Assembly (NCBI GenBank): GCA_019694255.1 | Contig: JAIBCI010000124.1 | Location: 1 to 45,763, forward strand | From: Saprospiraceae bacterium | GTDB lineage: Bacteria > Bacteroidota > Bacteroidia > Chitinophagales > Saprospiraceae | DNA length: 45,763 nt | Direction: 5' to 3' | Shown here: in pieces, positions 35,743 to 44,354 of the stretch | Layout: every line of letters starts with the position of its first letter | Numbering within the stretch: the stretch's first letter is position 1 | Notes under the pieces: generated by a model | What the model was told of the DNA's origin: nothing | Seen by the model: only the letters and a program-made list of their open reading frames with translations | The model's database searches: none | Translations under genes and position numbers: made by a program

Positions 35743-35776
35743 TCGTGAGTCGTGAGTCGTGAGTCGTGAGTCAGGA
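35742..35776. repeat. Heptamer array GTCGTGA x4 plus GTCAGGA
   Basis: Four perfect GTCGTGA units and one variant start at the stop codon of paralogue 2 and end in GTCTGTCTCGA. The end resembles the end of the array upstream of dinB. Each GTCGTGA contains an overlapping GTG/TGA. Confidence 0.95.
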
Positions 35777-35843
35777 GTCTGTCTCGAGGAGGAAGTGAGC
35801 GGAATTGTGATGCTGTATTGTATAAATATGCTATAAGATAAGC

Positions 35844-36434
35844 ATGAAAACCAAATTTATATTTTTATTCATATGGATAATATTATTCTCCTGTCAAAAA
35901 GACATGCCTCCTTTAAAAGAACCATGCATTGAGACTGAGAGCATATCAGATTCATTGACCAAGGTGTACACCAGTAAAAACTGGAATTATAAAGATAAAG
36001 GATTTGCAATTAAGGTGAATGATACTTCTTTTTTTAAATCAGGTGGTAATAGATATAATAATGGAAAATTATTGTCAATTTTTTTTTCAGGACGCAATGA
36101 AGATAGTATTATTTATGAGATTATAATTTTCTCAAATTTACCGTTTGCAAAGGGTTGTTATCAGATTTTAGCATCTAATAATAGCCAATCAAATGTAATA
36201 GGAAGTGAATATTCCACCAATGATGACGATGTAATCATTGACGAGTATTATGCAGATACTACCGCGGTGAACAACAAGATCGAGATTACGGCACTGGATA
36301 CAGTCAATAGAATGGTGGAGGGACATTTTGCCATTAGCTATATCTATGCCAATAAGCGACCGAAGCGAAACCCATTCGAGCCTGAAAAGATTCGGTTCTT
36401 TAATGGATATTTTAAGGGGGTGTATTATGAGTAG
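35844..36434 (+). CDS. Lipoprotein, protease-linked paralogue 3
   Basis: This 196-residue lipoprotein has the same length as paralogue 1. Residues 18-64 are identical to paralogue 1, and the last 76 differ at only a handful of positions. The central block (about residues 65-120) differs at many positions, for example KSGGNRYNNGKLLSIFFSGR against KAGGRRYNNRKSMSISFFGR. Lipidated Cys17 is conserved. The mosaic of near-identical ends around a variable core suggests recent duplication with gene conversion, or selection for diversity in the core. There is no obvious promoter of its own; it lies 67 nt after a heptamer array. Confidence 0.75.
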   Translation: MKTKFIFLFIWIILFSCQKDMPPLKEPCIETESISDSLTKVYTSKNWNYKDKGFAIKVNDTSFFKSGGNRYNNGKLLSIFFSGRNEDSIIYEIIIFSNLPFAKGCYQILASNNSQSNVIGSEYSTNDDDVIIDEYYADTTAVNNKIEITALDTVNRMVEGHFAISYIYANKRPKRNPFEPEKIRFFNGYFKGVYYE

Positions 36435-37048
36435 GGATATTACAAGATGTTGAATTCTTTGCGGGGCAAGAATGCTTATTGGAAATATGAAAATTTAGGA
36501 GGTAGTAAAAGTTTGATGTTTTTTTTGAAAAAAAATTGCATTTTACAAAATGAAAAATAAATTAAGCCCCGAATGGGGTGCAATGACCAAAGCAGGGTGA
36601 ATCCCTGCGTTAAAATGAAGCAATTAAATACTCCTGACAGGGCGTATCCAGTCACATTGGCAATGCAAGATAATAATTAATGAGGGTATCATGCATTGAA
36701 TTATACTTAGTCAAATTTTATTCATGAGAGTGTAGACTTTCGAATAAGAGTATATTAGTTTTCTTGAAAATATAATTCAGAGTTTGATGAGCGACACGTA
36801 TGGGATTAATATTTCGCCCATTCAGGGCTATACGAATCCGTTCAGTTAATTACCACCTGATTATTTTTTATTAGATTCTTGCTTTGCGCAAAAAAGTAAA
36901 TGACCAGCAAAGAATTTATTCATTTACTTGATCTTTGCCTTAACACGGTTTTTCCAGAACTAACAAAAGCATTTAATTGTAGTAGTCTCAATTTAATTGA
37001 AATGAATGCCATGAGAAAAATCAATGCCTTTCTGTACAATAATTTATT
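36435..37048. other. 614-bp AT-rich intergenic region with dispersed repeats
   Basis: This region holds a CCCCGAATGGGG palindrome near 36568, a CCTGACAGGG near 36640, and one copy of a 41-bp repeat (36791-36831). A 50-codon open frame at 36900-37052 is listed separately as weak. I see no RNA gene. Confidence 0.4.
36791..36831 (+). repeat. 41-bp dispersed repeat, copy 1 (GCCCATTCAGGGC core)
   Basis: 38 of 41 bases match the stretch 41130-41170 in the same orientation. The core is a short hairpin, GCCC-ATTCA-GGGC. A related perfect hairpin lies at 41082-41094. Confidence 0.85.
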
Positions 37049-37052
37049 TTAA
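36900..37052 (+). CDS. Possible 50-residue protein, unrecognised
   Basis: An ATG-initiated frame encodes 50 residues beginning MTSKEFIHLLDLC, with an amphipathic, helical look. Its stop overlaps the stop codon of the convergent DUF1801 gene. There is no family match, promoter or ribosome binding site that I can see; it could be a remnant of a longer gene or chance. Confidence 0.2.
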   Translation: MTSKEFIHLLDLCLNTVFPELTKAFNCSSLNLIEMNAMRKINAFLYNNLF

Positions 37053-37405
37053 TCCTTGCTTCGATTTTCCTTGATTCTAAATCTGGTTATTCTACCTATG
37101 AGTTCATAGGGTATTTCCTGGTCATAAGGAAATTGAATAGCACCTTTAGAATACATATACTTTCCCTCTAATTCCTTTTCAAAAGCTTTAATTCCTGACG
37201 GGGACGGATAAAATCCCAAATGATTTTTCATTGCTCCAAAATGAACCAAATTACCATTTAAATAAAATGTAGCCAGACCGTATGCCATCTTTTCCGAAGC
37301 TTCCGGAGCCAATTCAGAAATTAACTTTCTAACTTTACGGAGAATGATCTGTACATCCTTTGGAGTTTGCTCTATATATTCATCTATGGTATTACATTTT
37401 AGCAT
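37049..37405 (-). CDS. DUF1801 (YdhG/CyaY-like fold) protein
   Basis: This 118-residue cytosolic protein fits DUF1801. The N-terminal IDEYIEQTPKDVQIILRKVR matches the family's helical opening. The typical core EKMAYGLATFYLNG and FGAMKNHLGFYPSPSGI follows, and GAIQFPYDQEIPYELIGRIT forms the C-terminal part. Members are sometimes annotated as iron chaperones or YdhG-like proteins, but no specific reaction is established. It is monocistronic, and its start ATG at 37405 lies in an AT-rich region. Confidence 0.9.
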   Translation of the reverse strand: MLKCNTIDEYIEQTPKDVQIILRKVRKLISELAPEASEKMAYGLATFYLNGNLVHFGAMKNHLGFYPSPSGIKAFEKELEGKYMYSKGAIQFPYDQEIPYELIGRITRFRIKENRSKD

Positions 37406-37625
37406 ACAAAATTAAATTTGGTTTGAAAAGATTTAATTTGACTTTTAAAAATAGTTCACTTACAAATATACATCCAGTTCCATATGCTCTGTAAAGATTA
37501 TTTCCCAATAAATAATATGCTGGTTTGTTAAAGTTTAAAAATAGAGTTGGCTAAAATACTACATTGTGGGAAGTATTTTGGACTGCCTTAAAATTCATAT
37601 AATAAATAATTATATATAAAAATAC

Positions 37626-37633
37626 TATATTTG
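37626..37633 (+). promoter_or_regulatory. Candidate -7 box for the beta-helix gene
   Basis: TATATTTG matches TAnnTTTG and lies 24 nt upstream of the preferred ATG at 37658. No -33 box is evident at the expected distance. Confidence 0.4.
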
Positions 37634-37657
37634 TCAAATCTTGATAAATTTCCTGCC

Positions 37658-39634
37658 ATGATATTAGAAAATATAATAAAAGCGGCCTTATTAACTCTAT
37701 TTTTATATAGCCATTGTTTCAGTCAAATTCTTCCAGCGCTTCCTCAAACCTGCGATATTATAACTACTTTACCTGAAACAAAAAATTACATTGTCAAAAC
37801 AGTGGGGCCATTTAATAGAGACTACTCCGATCTTCAAAAAGCTATTAATGAAGCTAAATCCGGCACCATCTTGGTTTTAGATGCAGGAGCAGAATTTAAG
37901 GGTAGTTATAACTTACCGAAAAAAGATGGAAACGAATGGATTATCATTCGATCATCAGAAGTCGGATTATTGCCACCACCAAATTTCCGGATTGATCCCT
38001 CCTACTCCAAACATATGCCTAAAATTATTACTACCAATAAATCGGGGATTCCGGCAATCTATACATCCCATCAGGCACATCATTATCGATTTATCGGAAT
38101 TGAAATCACAGCAGACACCTCGGTGCTCAATAATTATGGATTAGTATTGCTTGGAGGAGGTTATAATTCCAGTATCCAGAATGACACTTTGTTAGAACCT
38201 TATCAATTTATCATCGATCAATGCTATATCCATGGACATTCTAAAGCGGACATCATGAAATTTGGTGTGAGGCTGGATTGTAAAGAGGCAGCCATAATAA
38301 ATAGTTATGTGTCAGACTTTCACAGTGTAGGATTTGATGCACAAGCAATAAGTGGAATAAATGGATCGGGTCCATTTAAAATTATTAATAATTATCTTGA
38401 GGCGTCTGGAGAAAATATTTTATTTGGTGGCGCCCCTGCAGAAATAAAAAATTTAGTTCCTTCCAATATTGAGATTTTAAATAATTATCTCTATAAGCCT
38501 CTTCAATGGAGAACCGATCATCCCAATTATCAAGGAAAGCATTGGATGATTAAGAATTTGTTTGAACTAAAGACTGGTCGCAAAATACTATTTGAAGGTA
38601 ATATTCTTGAAAATTCATGGGCTGATCTTCCTATTGGACAAAGTGGTTATGCAATGGTACTAACTGTTCGAAATGAAAATGGACAATCTCCCCAAGCTGA
38701 TGTATCTGATGTAACTATAAGAAATAATATCATTAGGCATTGCGGAGCAGGGATTAGTATTTCAGGAAAAGATGATAATGCCTATCCGAGCAATACATCG
38801 ATGAGAATATTGATTGAAAACAATTTGTTCGAAGATATTAATGGAGAGAAATTCGGCGATTTAAATATTTATGGTCCAAACGATGGAATATTTATCAAAC
38901 AAGGAAAGCCAAAGGATATCATCATCAATCACAACACAGTCTTTCAGACTGGCGCTATCAGTTGGTTATATGATACCTGTACTTCCATTAAAATTACGAA
39001 CAACATTTTTAATTGTACTTTATCCAAAGGAGGCTATCAAGGCATATACGGCCCGGGTTTCGCCAGGGGAGGAAGTAAGGTTATAGAGCGATACTTGCCT
39101 AACGTCAAAGACAATCTGTATAATTTCAATTCAAATGTGTTCATTTCGGGGGACTCCTTAAATTATCTTCCTTTGACCATGCTAAGTAAAAATTATTTTC
39201 CAGTTCAAAGTCAGTCAGTAGGATTTGTTGATTATCCAAATGGTAGTAATAATTACCTCAACTATGCTTTGCGTCAAGATAGTAAATATCATGGTCGGGG
39301 ATCTGACAATAAAGATATTGGTGTAGACTTTCCTAAGTTAATGAATACCATTCTTAAACCTGTATTTGACTGTGTTCAGACCGCTACATATTCATTACGA
39401 AAAAATGTGACGTTCGAAATTTTTCAAAATAATTCCGAATTGGAAATACATGCCAATTATGATTCGTACACTTTAGAAATTAGAAATCTAAATGGGATAA
39501 TCGTTGCCCGTACTAGTTTTTTAGGGGATATTTTTAAAATAGAAGCCCCTCATGATACTGGAATTTATTTGGCTACGCTCCGTAATTCTTTAAATATTGC
39601 CACTAAGAAAATTTTTATTTTAAGACCTAATTGA
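37658..39634 (+). CDS. Secreted right-handed beta-helix protein with T9SS tail
   Basis: This 658-residue protein has a signal peptide (LLTLFLYSHCFSQ). I use the ATG at 37658; an in-frame TTG at 37631 overlaps the likely promoter and adds unconserved residues. The body is a pectate-lyase-like parallel beta-helix, visible as Asn-ladder turns such as IINNYLEAS, EILNNYLYKP, LFEGNILENS, TIRNNIIRHCG, LIENNLFEDI, IINHNTVFQ and ITNNIFNC. The last 70 residues (FEIFQNNSELEIHANYDSYT to KKIFILRPN) look like a T9SS type A sorting domain. Carbohydrate binding or cleavage is likely from the fold, but no catalytic residues can be named. It is monocistronic and AT-rich. Confidence 0.85.
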   Translation: MILENIIKAALLTLFLYSHCFSQILPALPQTCDIITTLPETKNYIVKTVGPFNRDYSDLQKAINEAKSGTILVLDAGAEFKGSYNLPKKDGNEWIIIRSSEVGLLPPPNFRIDPSYSKHMPKIITTNKSGIPAIYTSHQAHHYRFIGIEITADTSVLNNYGLVLLGGGYNSSIQNDTLLEPYQFIIDQCYIHGHSKADIMKFGVRLDCKEAAIINSYVSDFHSVGFDAQAISGINGSGPFKIINNYLEASGENILFGGAPAEIKNLVPSNIEILNNYLYKPLQWRTDHPNYQGKHWMIKNLFELKTGRKILFEGNILENSWADLPIGQSGYAMVLTVRNENGQSPQADVSDVTIRNNIIRHCGAGISISGKDDNAYPSNTSMRILIENNLFEDINGEKFGDLNIYGPNDGIFIKQGKPKDIIINHNTVFQTGAISWLYDTCTSIKITNNIFNCTLSKGGYQGIYGPGFARGGSKVIERYLPNVKDNLYNFNSNVFISGDSLNYLPLTMLSKNYFPVQSQSVGFVDYPNGSNNYLNYALRQDSKYHGRGSDNKDIGVDFPKLMNTILKPVFDCVQTATYSLRKNVTFEIFQNNSELEIHANYDSYTLEIRNLNGIIVARTSFLGDIFKIEAPHDTGIYLATLRNSLNIATKKIFILRPN

Positions 39635-39941
39635 GCGACAAACTTCTCAAATATTATGTGATAAATTGGGCTCCTGATTGTTGCCTATCTTGGCAGCAAC
39701 AAGTAGCTACAGATTTTAATAACTCCATGTTTGATTTCTTTCAAGTCTGCCAATTGCGGGTTCAGATTGCCATTGTGCGGTAGCAAGTCGATCAGCAACT
39801 TTGATATGATTTAACTACGCACACATCTTTGGTTTGTACCTTTTGCGCACGAATTTTAAATCATAATTATTTGACTGATTTTATAATCCGGGAATAGTTA
39901 TTAAGCATCAGAAATAATTCAAGATTTGACAATCGGAATAA

Positions 39942-40943
39942 GATGCTGCTATTGAAAAATTTGGGTTGCAAGAAGTGAAAATGGTATCGATGCCGGTTCG
40001 TACTATAGACAAATCAACATTCGGTCTAGGTTTAATGGTGGATGCCATCATGTAGAAATATTTGGACCGCGTTACATGGTATCGTCCACTTGGCCAATTC
40101 AAGAGACTGCATCAAGTAGATATTAGTAGGTCAAGCCTTGGAGAATCCGTCCAACATTATTTTGGAATTACTAGTACCCGTTTATTAAGTAGCAAGAAAG
40201 AAGTGCTTCAACAAGCTTATATAAAAAAGATGATACGCCGATTAAAGTGTAAAGAGTAGCCAATAAAGGTAGTGTAGACTTAGGATTTATGTAGGTAAGC
40301 AGTGCTCCAGAGAAATTTCGGTACTATTCTCTTATCAAAAAGGAAGAAGTGGAGAAAGTAGGAACAATGATCTGGAGAAATTGAATGGAAAGCTTTAAAC
40401 GGATGGATGGAAGGTATGTGAACAGTTGAAGTATAAGCCGGACTTTGAATTATTCAATTGTCGGGCACATGCCTGAATATACTTTGATCAGCAAAAGAAA
40501 ATGATCCCCAAAGAGCAACATATAGGCTCCGAAAAATTCAAATACTGTATGAAGTAGAACAATACTGCTTGGATAAAAATTGCAGTAGCGAACTACGAAA
40601 CAAATCAGCAAGAAAAGAGTAAAATACAACTTGAGAAAATTAAAGAATACATCGATCAACAATCGATGAGCAATATTCTTCCACAAAGCCCCATTGGAAA
40701 AGCTATCGCTTATACATTAACAAGATGATCAAAGTTGAACAAAAATACAGATCAGGGTGAGGTAGAAATAGACAATAACCTCATTGAGAATAGCTAAAGA
40801 CCTCTTGCCGGGGCAATAAATACTTCCTAGATGAAATGTCACAGGAATCCGCTCAAAGATTTGCAATGATCTATTCATTATTCGGAACCTTCAAAATGAA
40901 TAATATCAGCCCCTATGAATGGCTAAAGGATATCTTAACCTAA
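39942..40943 (+). pseudogene. Decayed IS66-family transposase (TnpC-like)
   Basis: Across about 1 kb the three plus-strand frames together spell an IS66 transposase, with several stops and frameshifts. In order: EVKMVSMPVRTIDKSTFGLG, then KYLDRVTWYRPLGQFKR, then DDTPIKV followed by a stop. Further on come EYRLRKIQILYEVEQYC, then SPIGKAIAYTL, then VEIDNNLIENS followed by a stop, and finally ESAQRFAMIYSLFGTFK with the C-terminal SPYEWLKDILT. The N-terminal third is missing or unrecognisable. tnpA/tnpB and terminal inverted repeats are not found, so this is an old, immobile relic. Confidence 0.9.
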
Positions 40944-41457
40944 ATCAAAAATCGTCCCATTAATCGAATTGCTGAACCGTTGCTGCATAACTAGCGTACT
41001 CATAAGGTTTAGGTTCTTCGTTGGACGGATACGGCTATGCCAAAGTATATAGACTTGCATCTTGCGATGCTGACATTAATCGCCCTTTCAGGGCTAAGGT
41101 CATCTTTCTTTATTTTAATTTGGTTTTTAGCGATTCGTATGGGATTAATATTTCGCCCATTCAAGGCTATGCTGGTATTTGTCGCCCATTCTGAGATATG
41201 GTCTGTTAGTTAAAGTTTGCTTCGGTTGCTAGTAATTTTATGCAAATCAAAAATTGCGTAATTTGCCATATAAATTCATAAAGACAAAAATTATAACTCT
41301 AATTTACGACTTCTTAAAGCTTGTTGCCCAATATTGGCCTGGACTAACAACCAATCATAAACATTAAGAAGTGAAAATTACTTCAAAGTACTTTCATGGT
41401 TATTTTTGAAGAGGCATATTTCGAGTAGAAGTTTGTTTGCTTCGCACTCGGTACTAA
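40944..41457. other. Non-coding region with dispersed hairpin repeats
   Basis: This lies downstream of the IS66 relic. It holds the hairpin GCCCTTTCAGGGC (41082-41094), the 41-bp repeat copy 2 (41130-41170) and a degenerate TCGCCCATT near 41181. No gene is seen. Confidence 0.5.
41130..41170 (+). repeat. 41-bp dispersed repeat, copy 2
   Basis: This is a same-orientation match (38/41) to 36791-36831, with GGGATTAATATTTCGCCCAT as the invariant block. The two copies bracket the DUF1801 gene, the beta-helix gene and the IS66 relic. Confidence 0.85.
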
Positions 41458-41616
41458 TATTTTGATTCGAAGATTGCGGACCCTTTCGTCTCAACGCATG
41501 TCACTGGTCAAACGAAAGGAACCGTTGGTCAAAGATTGAAAGAGCATCCAGACACTGTTTCTATTTTTGAGCCTGCATGTATCCCGAGGGCAAGATGCGG
41601 TATTTATGCCCTGTGA
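41458..41616 (+). pseudogene. Possible gene remnant, unrecognised
   Basis: A frame without a start codon, open for 52 codons after a TAA, reads FDSKIADPFVSTHVTGQTKG and continues to FEPACIPRARCGIYAL before a TGA. The composition is protein-like and differs from the surrounding AT-rich sequence. I do not recognise a family. Confidence 0.25.
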
Positions 41617-41706
41617 CATTTGAAATCCGGCTTATGAAAGAAATCGTTGTTCGGGTTAAGAGTGAGTTTCATCACACTTGTACCTTATCATTGAAGTAAT
41701 CATTCA

Positions 41707-42684
41707 ATGCATCGTCAGATTACGCCATCAGAACATTCGATGCTGCCAGCTCAATCGCCTCCGGCTTTTGCCTGGGAGGCCTGGTATCAATCCATTGGCG
41801 GAAGGAGTATTCATATCTCTGAAGTGGATGAAATACTACGACAAATCAAAGAATTACAGTATCCCAGATTTGTCGGAACGGTAAATCCTCATGTGACCAC
41901 TTTTGCTTCCATGGCAGAAGCATCAGAAGCGATTAAGGCAAAGGCATTCGAATTGGGGGCGGGTGAAGTCGGGATTGCAGAAATCGAACCGACCGATATC
42001 TATCAGGGGCGAAGAGTTTATGAAAAATATGCGATCGTCGTTGGACAGCAGATGCTCTGGCGGCAATTTCAAAATGTGCCTTCACATGATTCAGCAGTGG
42101 AATGTCTGAGGGTTTATTATACCCTGGGCGAAACGGTTATACAGCTAGCAGAATTTATTAGAAGCTTGGGTTATCCCTGTGTGGTCGAACATCCCATCGG
42201 TGATAGCGATGTGTTGCATGTTCCACTGGCGTTGAAGGCGGGATTTGGCGAATTGGGAAGGCATGGATCCATCATACATCCGAGAATGGGGCCAATGTTT
42301 AGGCTGGGAAGTGTCATCACCGATATGCCATTGCAATTGGATCATCCCATTGATGCAGGGATTGCAGCGTTTTGTGATAAATGTAAGGCCTGCAGAATTT
42401 ATTGTCCTGCCAAAGCCATACCGGATCATCGGTCGCCGGAAGCCGGAAAAGATCACCTGGGTAATGATCGTTATGTGGTTGATACCGGCAGGTGTTTTCC
42501 TTATTTTGCAAAACATAACTATTGTTCCATCTGCCTTCCGGTATGTGTTTATCATCATAAAGAGTGGGCCCGGGATTTCGCAGGGTATAAGACAAAGCTT
42601 TTTCCGGATATTGATCTTCAGGAACCTCCTGCGCCGGTTGATCCGGTGATCGCGAAGCACTGGTATCCAAAATTGAATCGTTAA
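41707..42684 (+). CDS. Reductive-dehalogenase-like iron-sulfur protein (cytosolic)
   Basis: This 325-residue protein resembles the corrinoid-dependent reductive dehalogenase/QueG superfamily. The block PLALKAGFGELGRHGSIIHP and the following MGPMFRLGSVITDMPL are typical of the B12-binding catalytic region. Two 4Fe-4S clusters are ligated by Cys223, 226, 229, 233 (CDKCKACRIYCP) and Cys263, 273, 276, 280. There is no Tat signal, and no RdhB-type membrane anchor is adjacent, so it is unlike respiratory RdhA and closer to soluble or non-respiratory members. The substrate is unknown. Nine nt separate it from the DUF3179 membrane protein, so the two form an operon. Start 41707 is the first ATG, but a Met 11 codons in is possible. 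Confidence 0.75.
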   Translation: MHRQITPSEHSMLPAQSPPAFAWEAWYQSIGGRSIHISEVDEILRQIKELQYPRFVGTVNPHVTTFASMAEASEAIKAKAFELGAGEVGIAEIEPTDIYQGRRVYEKYAIVVGQQMLWRQFQNVPSHDSAVECLRVYYTLGETVIQLAEFIRSLGYPCVVEHPIGDSDVLHVPLALKAGFGELGRHGSIIHPRMGPMFRLGSVITDMPLQLDHPIDAGIAAFCDKCKACRIYCPAKAIPDHRSPEAGKDHLGNDRYVVDTGRCFPYFAKHNYCSICLPVCVYHHKEWARDFAGYKTKLFPDIDLQEPPAPVDPVIAKHWYPKLNR

Positions 42685-42693
42685 AAATCAAAC

Positions 42694-43863
42694 ATGAAAA
42701 AATGGGTATTTTACATGGCGGCATTGGGCCTTGCTGCATTTGAATTTTTTAACGTGTATTTCATTATGCCAATGCCTGGAAGTCAGGAAATCAATAGTGT
42801 CGATCTCGCATATTTTCTTTTTACCAAGCGTTGGTTGTTTCGGTTTTTCTTTACTGCTTGCATGATCTATGGGCTGGTAGGTTTATTAAAAACGGGTCGC
42901 AACTGGATAACATGGAGCGTGATCATTCTGATTTCTGGAGTCATTTATTATATCAATCATAATATGTCTGCTGACCATATGTTTTTGCAGCCCGCGAAGC
43001 TGGAATTTAAAAATCAAAAAGAAAACAAAGTGAGTTTGGATCGGCTCATCCTGGGTGTAACACATCAGGACGTGGCAAAGGCATATCCTGTACAATACCT
43101 GATCTACCATCATCAGGTACTGGATCAGGTGGGCGGTAAAGAATTGATGATGACTTATTGCAGTGTATGCAGAACAGGCAGGGTTTATGTTCCGGAAGTA
43201 AAGGGGTTGCATGAAAATTTCAGATTGGTCGGTATGGATCATTACAATGCGATGTTTGAAGATCAAAGAACGGGGAGCTGGTGGAGACAATCCAATGGTA
43301 TAGCCATCACAGGTCCGTTGAAAGGGGAGATGCTTGCGGAATATCCTTCGCAGCAAATGTCCTTGCGCAAATGGCTGGAGCTTTATCCTGAAAGTCTGAT
43401 TATGCAGGAAGATCAGACTTTAAAAAGTAAATTCGATTCCCTCGCCAGATTCGAAAACGGAAAAAGTAAAAGTCGGCTGACGCGGCGCGATAGTCTGCCC
43501 TGGCAGATGAAATCCTGGGTCATCGGCGTAGTGGTGGATACTTTGGCAAAAGCGTATGACTGGAATGATCTGGTCAAATTGCGTATGATCAATGATCAGA
43601 TCGGTGCCAGACAAATTGGCATCGTGCTGGATTCAGATAACAAAAGTTTTATTGCCTTCGAGCGTCCGGAAAAAATCCAAATGAAAATCGATTCACTGGG
43701 TCATATTGAATACGGTGGGCATCTATTTGATTTTTTGGGTCACGCTCTGGTGGATTCAGTTCCGGATTTGAACATCATCCAGTCATATCAGGAATTTTGG
43801 GGAAGCTGGATGACTTTTCATCCGCGCACCGCAAAATTTGATGCAACGCACAGAATGGAGTAA
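42694..43863 (+). CDS. DUF3179 domain membrane protein
   Basis: This 389-residue protein has three N-terminal hydrophobic segments (about residues 1-25, 50-70 and 72-90). A DUF3179 domain follows: the family Cys motif is MMTYCSVCRTGRVY, then LVGMDHYNAMFEDQRTGSWW and QSNGIAITGPLKG. The CxxC-like Cys pair could bind metal or form a disulfide (inference). It directly follows the reductive-dehalogenase-like gene, suggesting a membrane-side partner or electron-transfer link, although DUF3179 has no established function. The operon ends here. Confidence 0.85.
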   Translation: MKKWVFYMAALGLAAFEFFNVYFIMPMPGSQEINSVDLAYFLFTKRWLFRFFFTACMIYGLVGLLKTGRNWITWSVIILISGVIYYINHNMSADHMFLQPAKLEFKNQKENKVSLDRLILGVTHQDVAKAYPVQYLIYHHQVLDQVGGKELMMTYCSVCRTGRVYVPEVKGLHENFRLVGMDHYNAMFEDQRTGSWWRQSNGIAITGPLKGEMLAEYPSQQMSLRKWLELYPESLIMQEDQTLKSKFDSLARFENGKSKSRLTRRDSLPWQMKSWVIGVVVDTLAKAYDWNDLVKLRMINDQIGARQIGIVLDSDNKSFIAFERPEKIQMKIDSLGHIEYGGHLFDFLGHALVDSVPDLNIIQSYQEFWGSWMTFHPRTAKFDATHRME

Positions 43864-43962
43864 CCATCAATCGTTGATCGTGTGTCGGGTTTAAGGATTT
43901 ATTTGTGATACAGGGTCCAGTTCGGAAATAATGTGGTCAATTAAAGTCAGTCCCGCACCAAG

Positions 43963-44259
43963 CTATCGCATATCTGGCTTAAGAATAATGAACAATAGGA
44001 TCAATAGCGCATACCCCAGAATGGGAATGGCAGGAAGCATGGCCATATTAGTGGATAGATCGGTCTTGCCGCTGGTTCTCAAAAAATGACAGATTCCTAC
44101 CCAACCCATCATGGCCAGTGTAGCCAGCATCAATGAATTATTTTTGTAGGATAGGCCTTTAATCGCGTCAGAAATAATAAAAAATAATGCTACCAGAATC
44201 GCGATGATATTGGCTGTCATGGCGATGGCGTATGACCAAGATTTGATAAGACTCCACAT
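43963..44259 (-). CDS. Small membrane protein, unrecognised
   Basis: This 98-residue protein is predicted to have three transmembrane helices: ANIIAILVALFFIIS, LMLATLAMMGWVGICHF and AILGYALLILLFIIL-like sequence at the C-terminus. No family is recognised. It is on the minus strand, 95 nt downstream of another membrane-protein gene, so the two could be co-transcribed. It is convergent with the DUF3179 gene. Confidence 0.65.
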   Translation of the reverse strand: MWSLIKSWSYAIAMTANIIAILVALFFIISDAIKGLSYKNNSLMLATLAMMGWVGICHFLRTSGKTDLSTNMAMLPAIPILGYALLILLFIILKPDMR

Positions 44260-44354
44260 GGTAATTTGTTCTTAAGATAATTGATTAAAACATAAACCTA
44301 GACATATTGACAATTCTCAAATGATGCAATTTAATTACTGCTTCAGTCCAGATA

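Noticed and set aside
41707-42684. Epoxyqueuosine reductase QueG
   Set aside because: The cluster arrangement is similar, but the LGELGRHG region and overall layout look closer to reductive-dehalogenase-like proteins; kept as an alternative.
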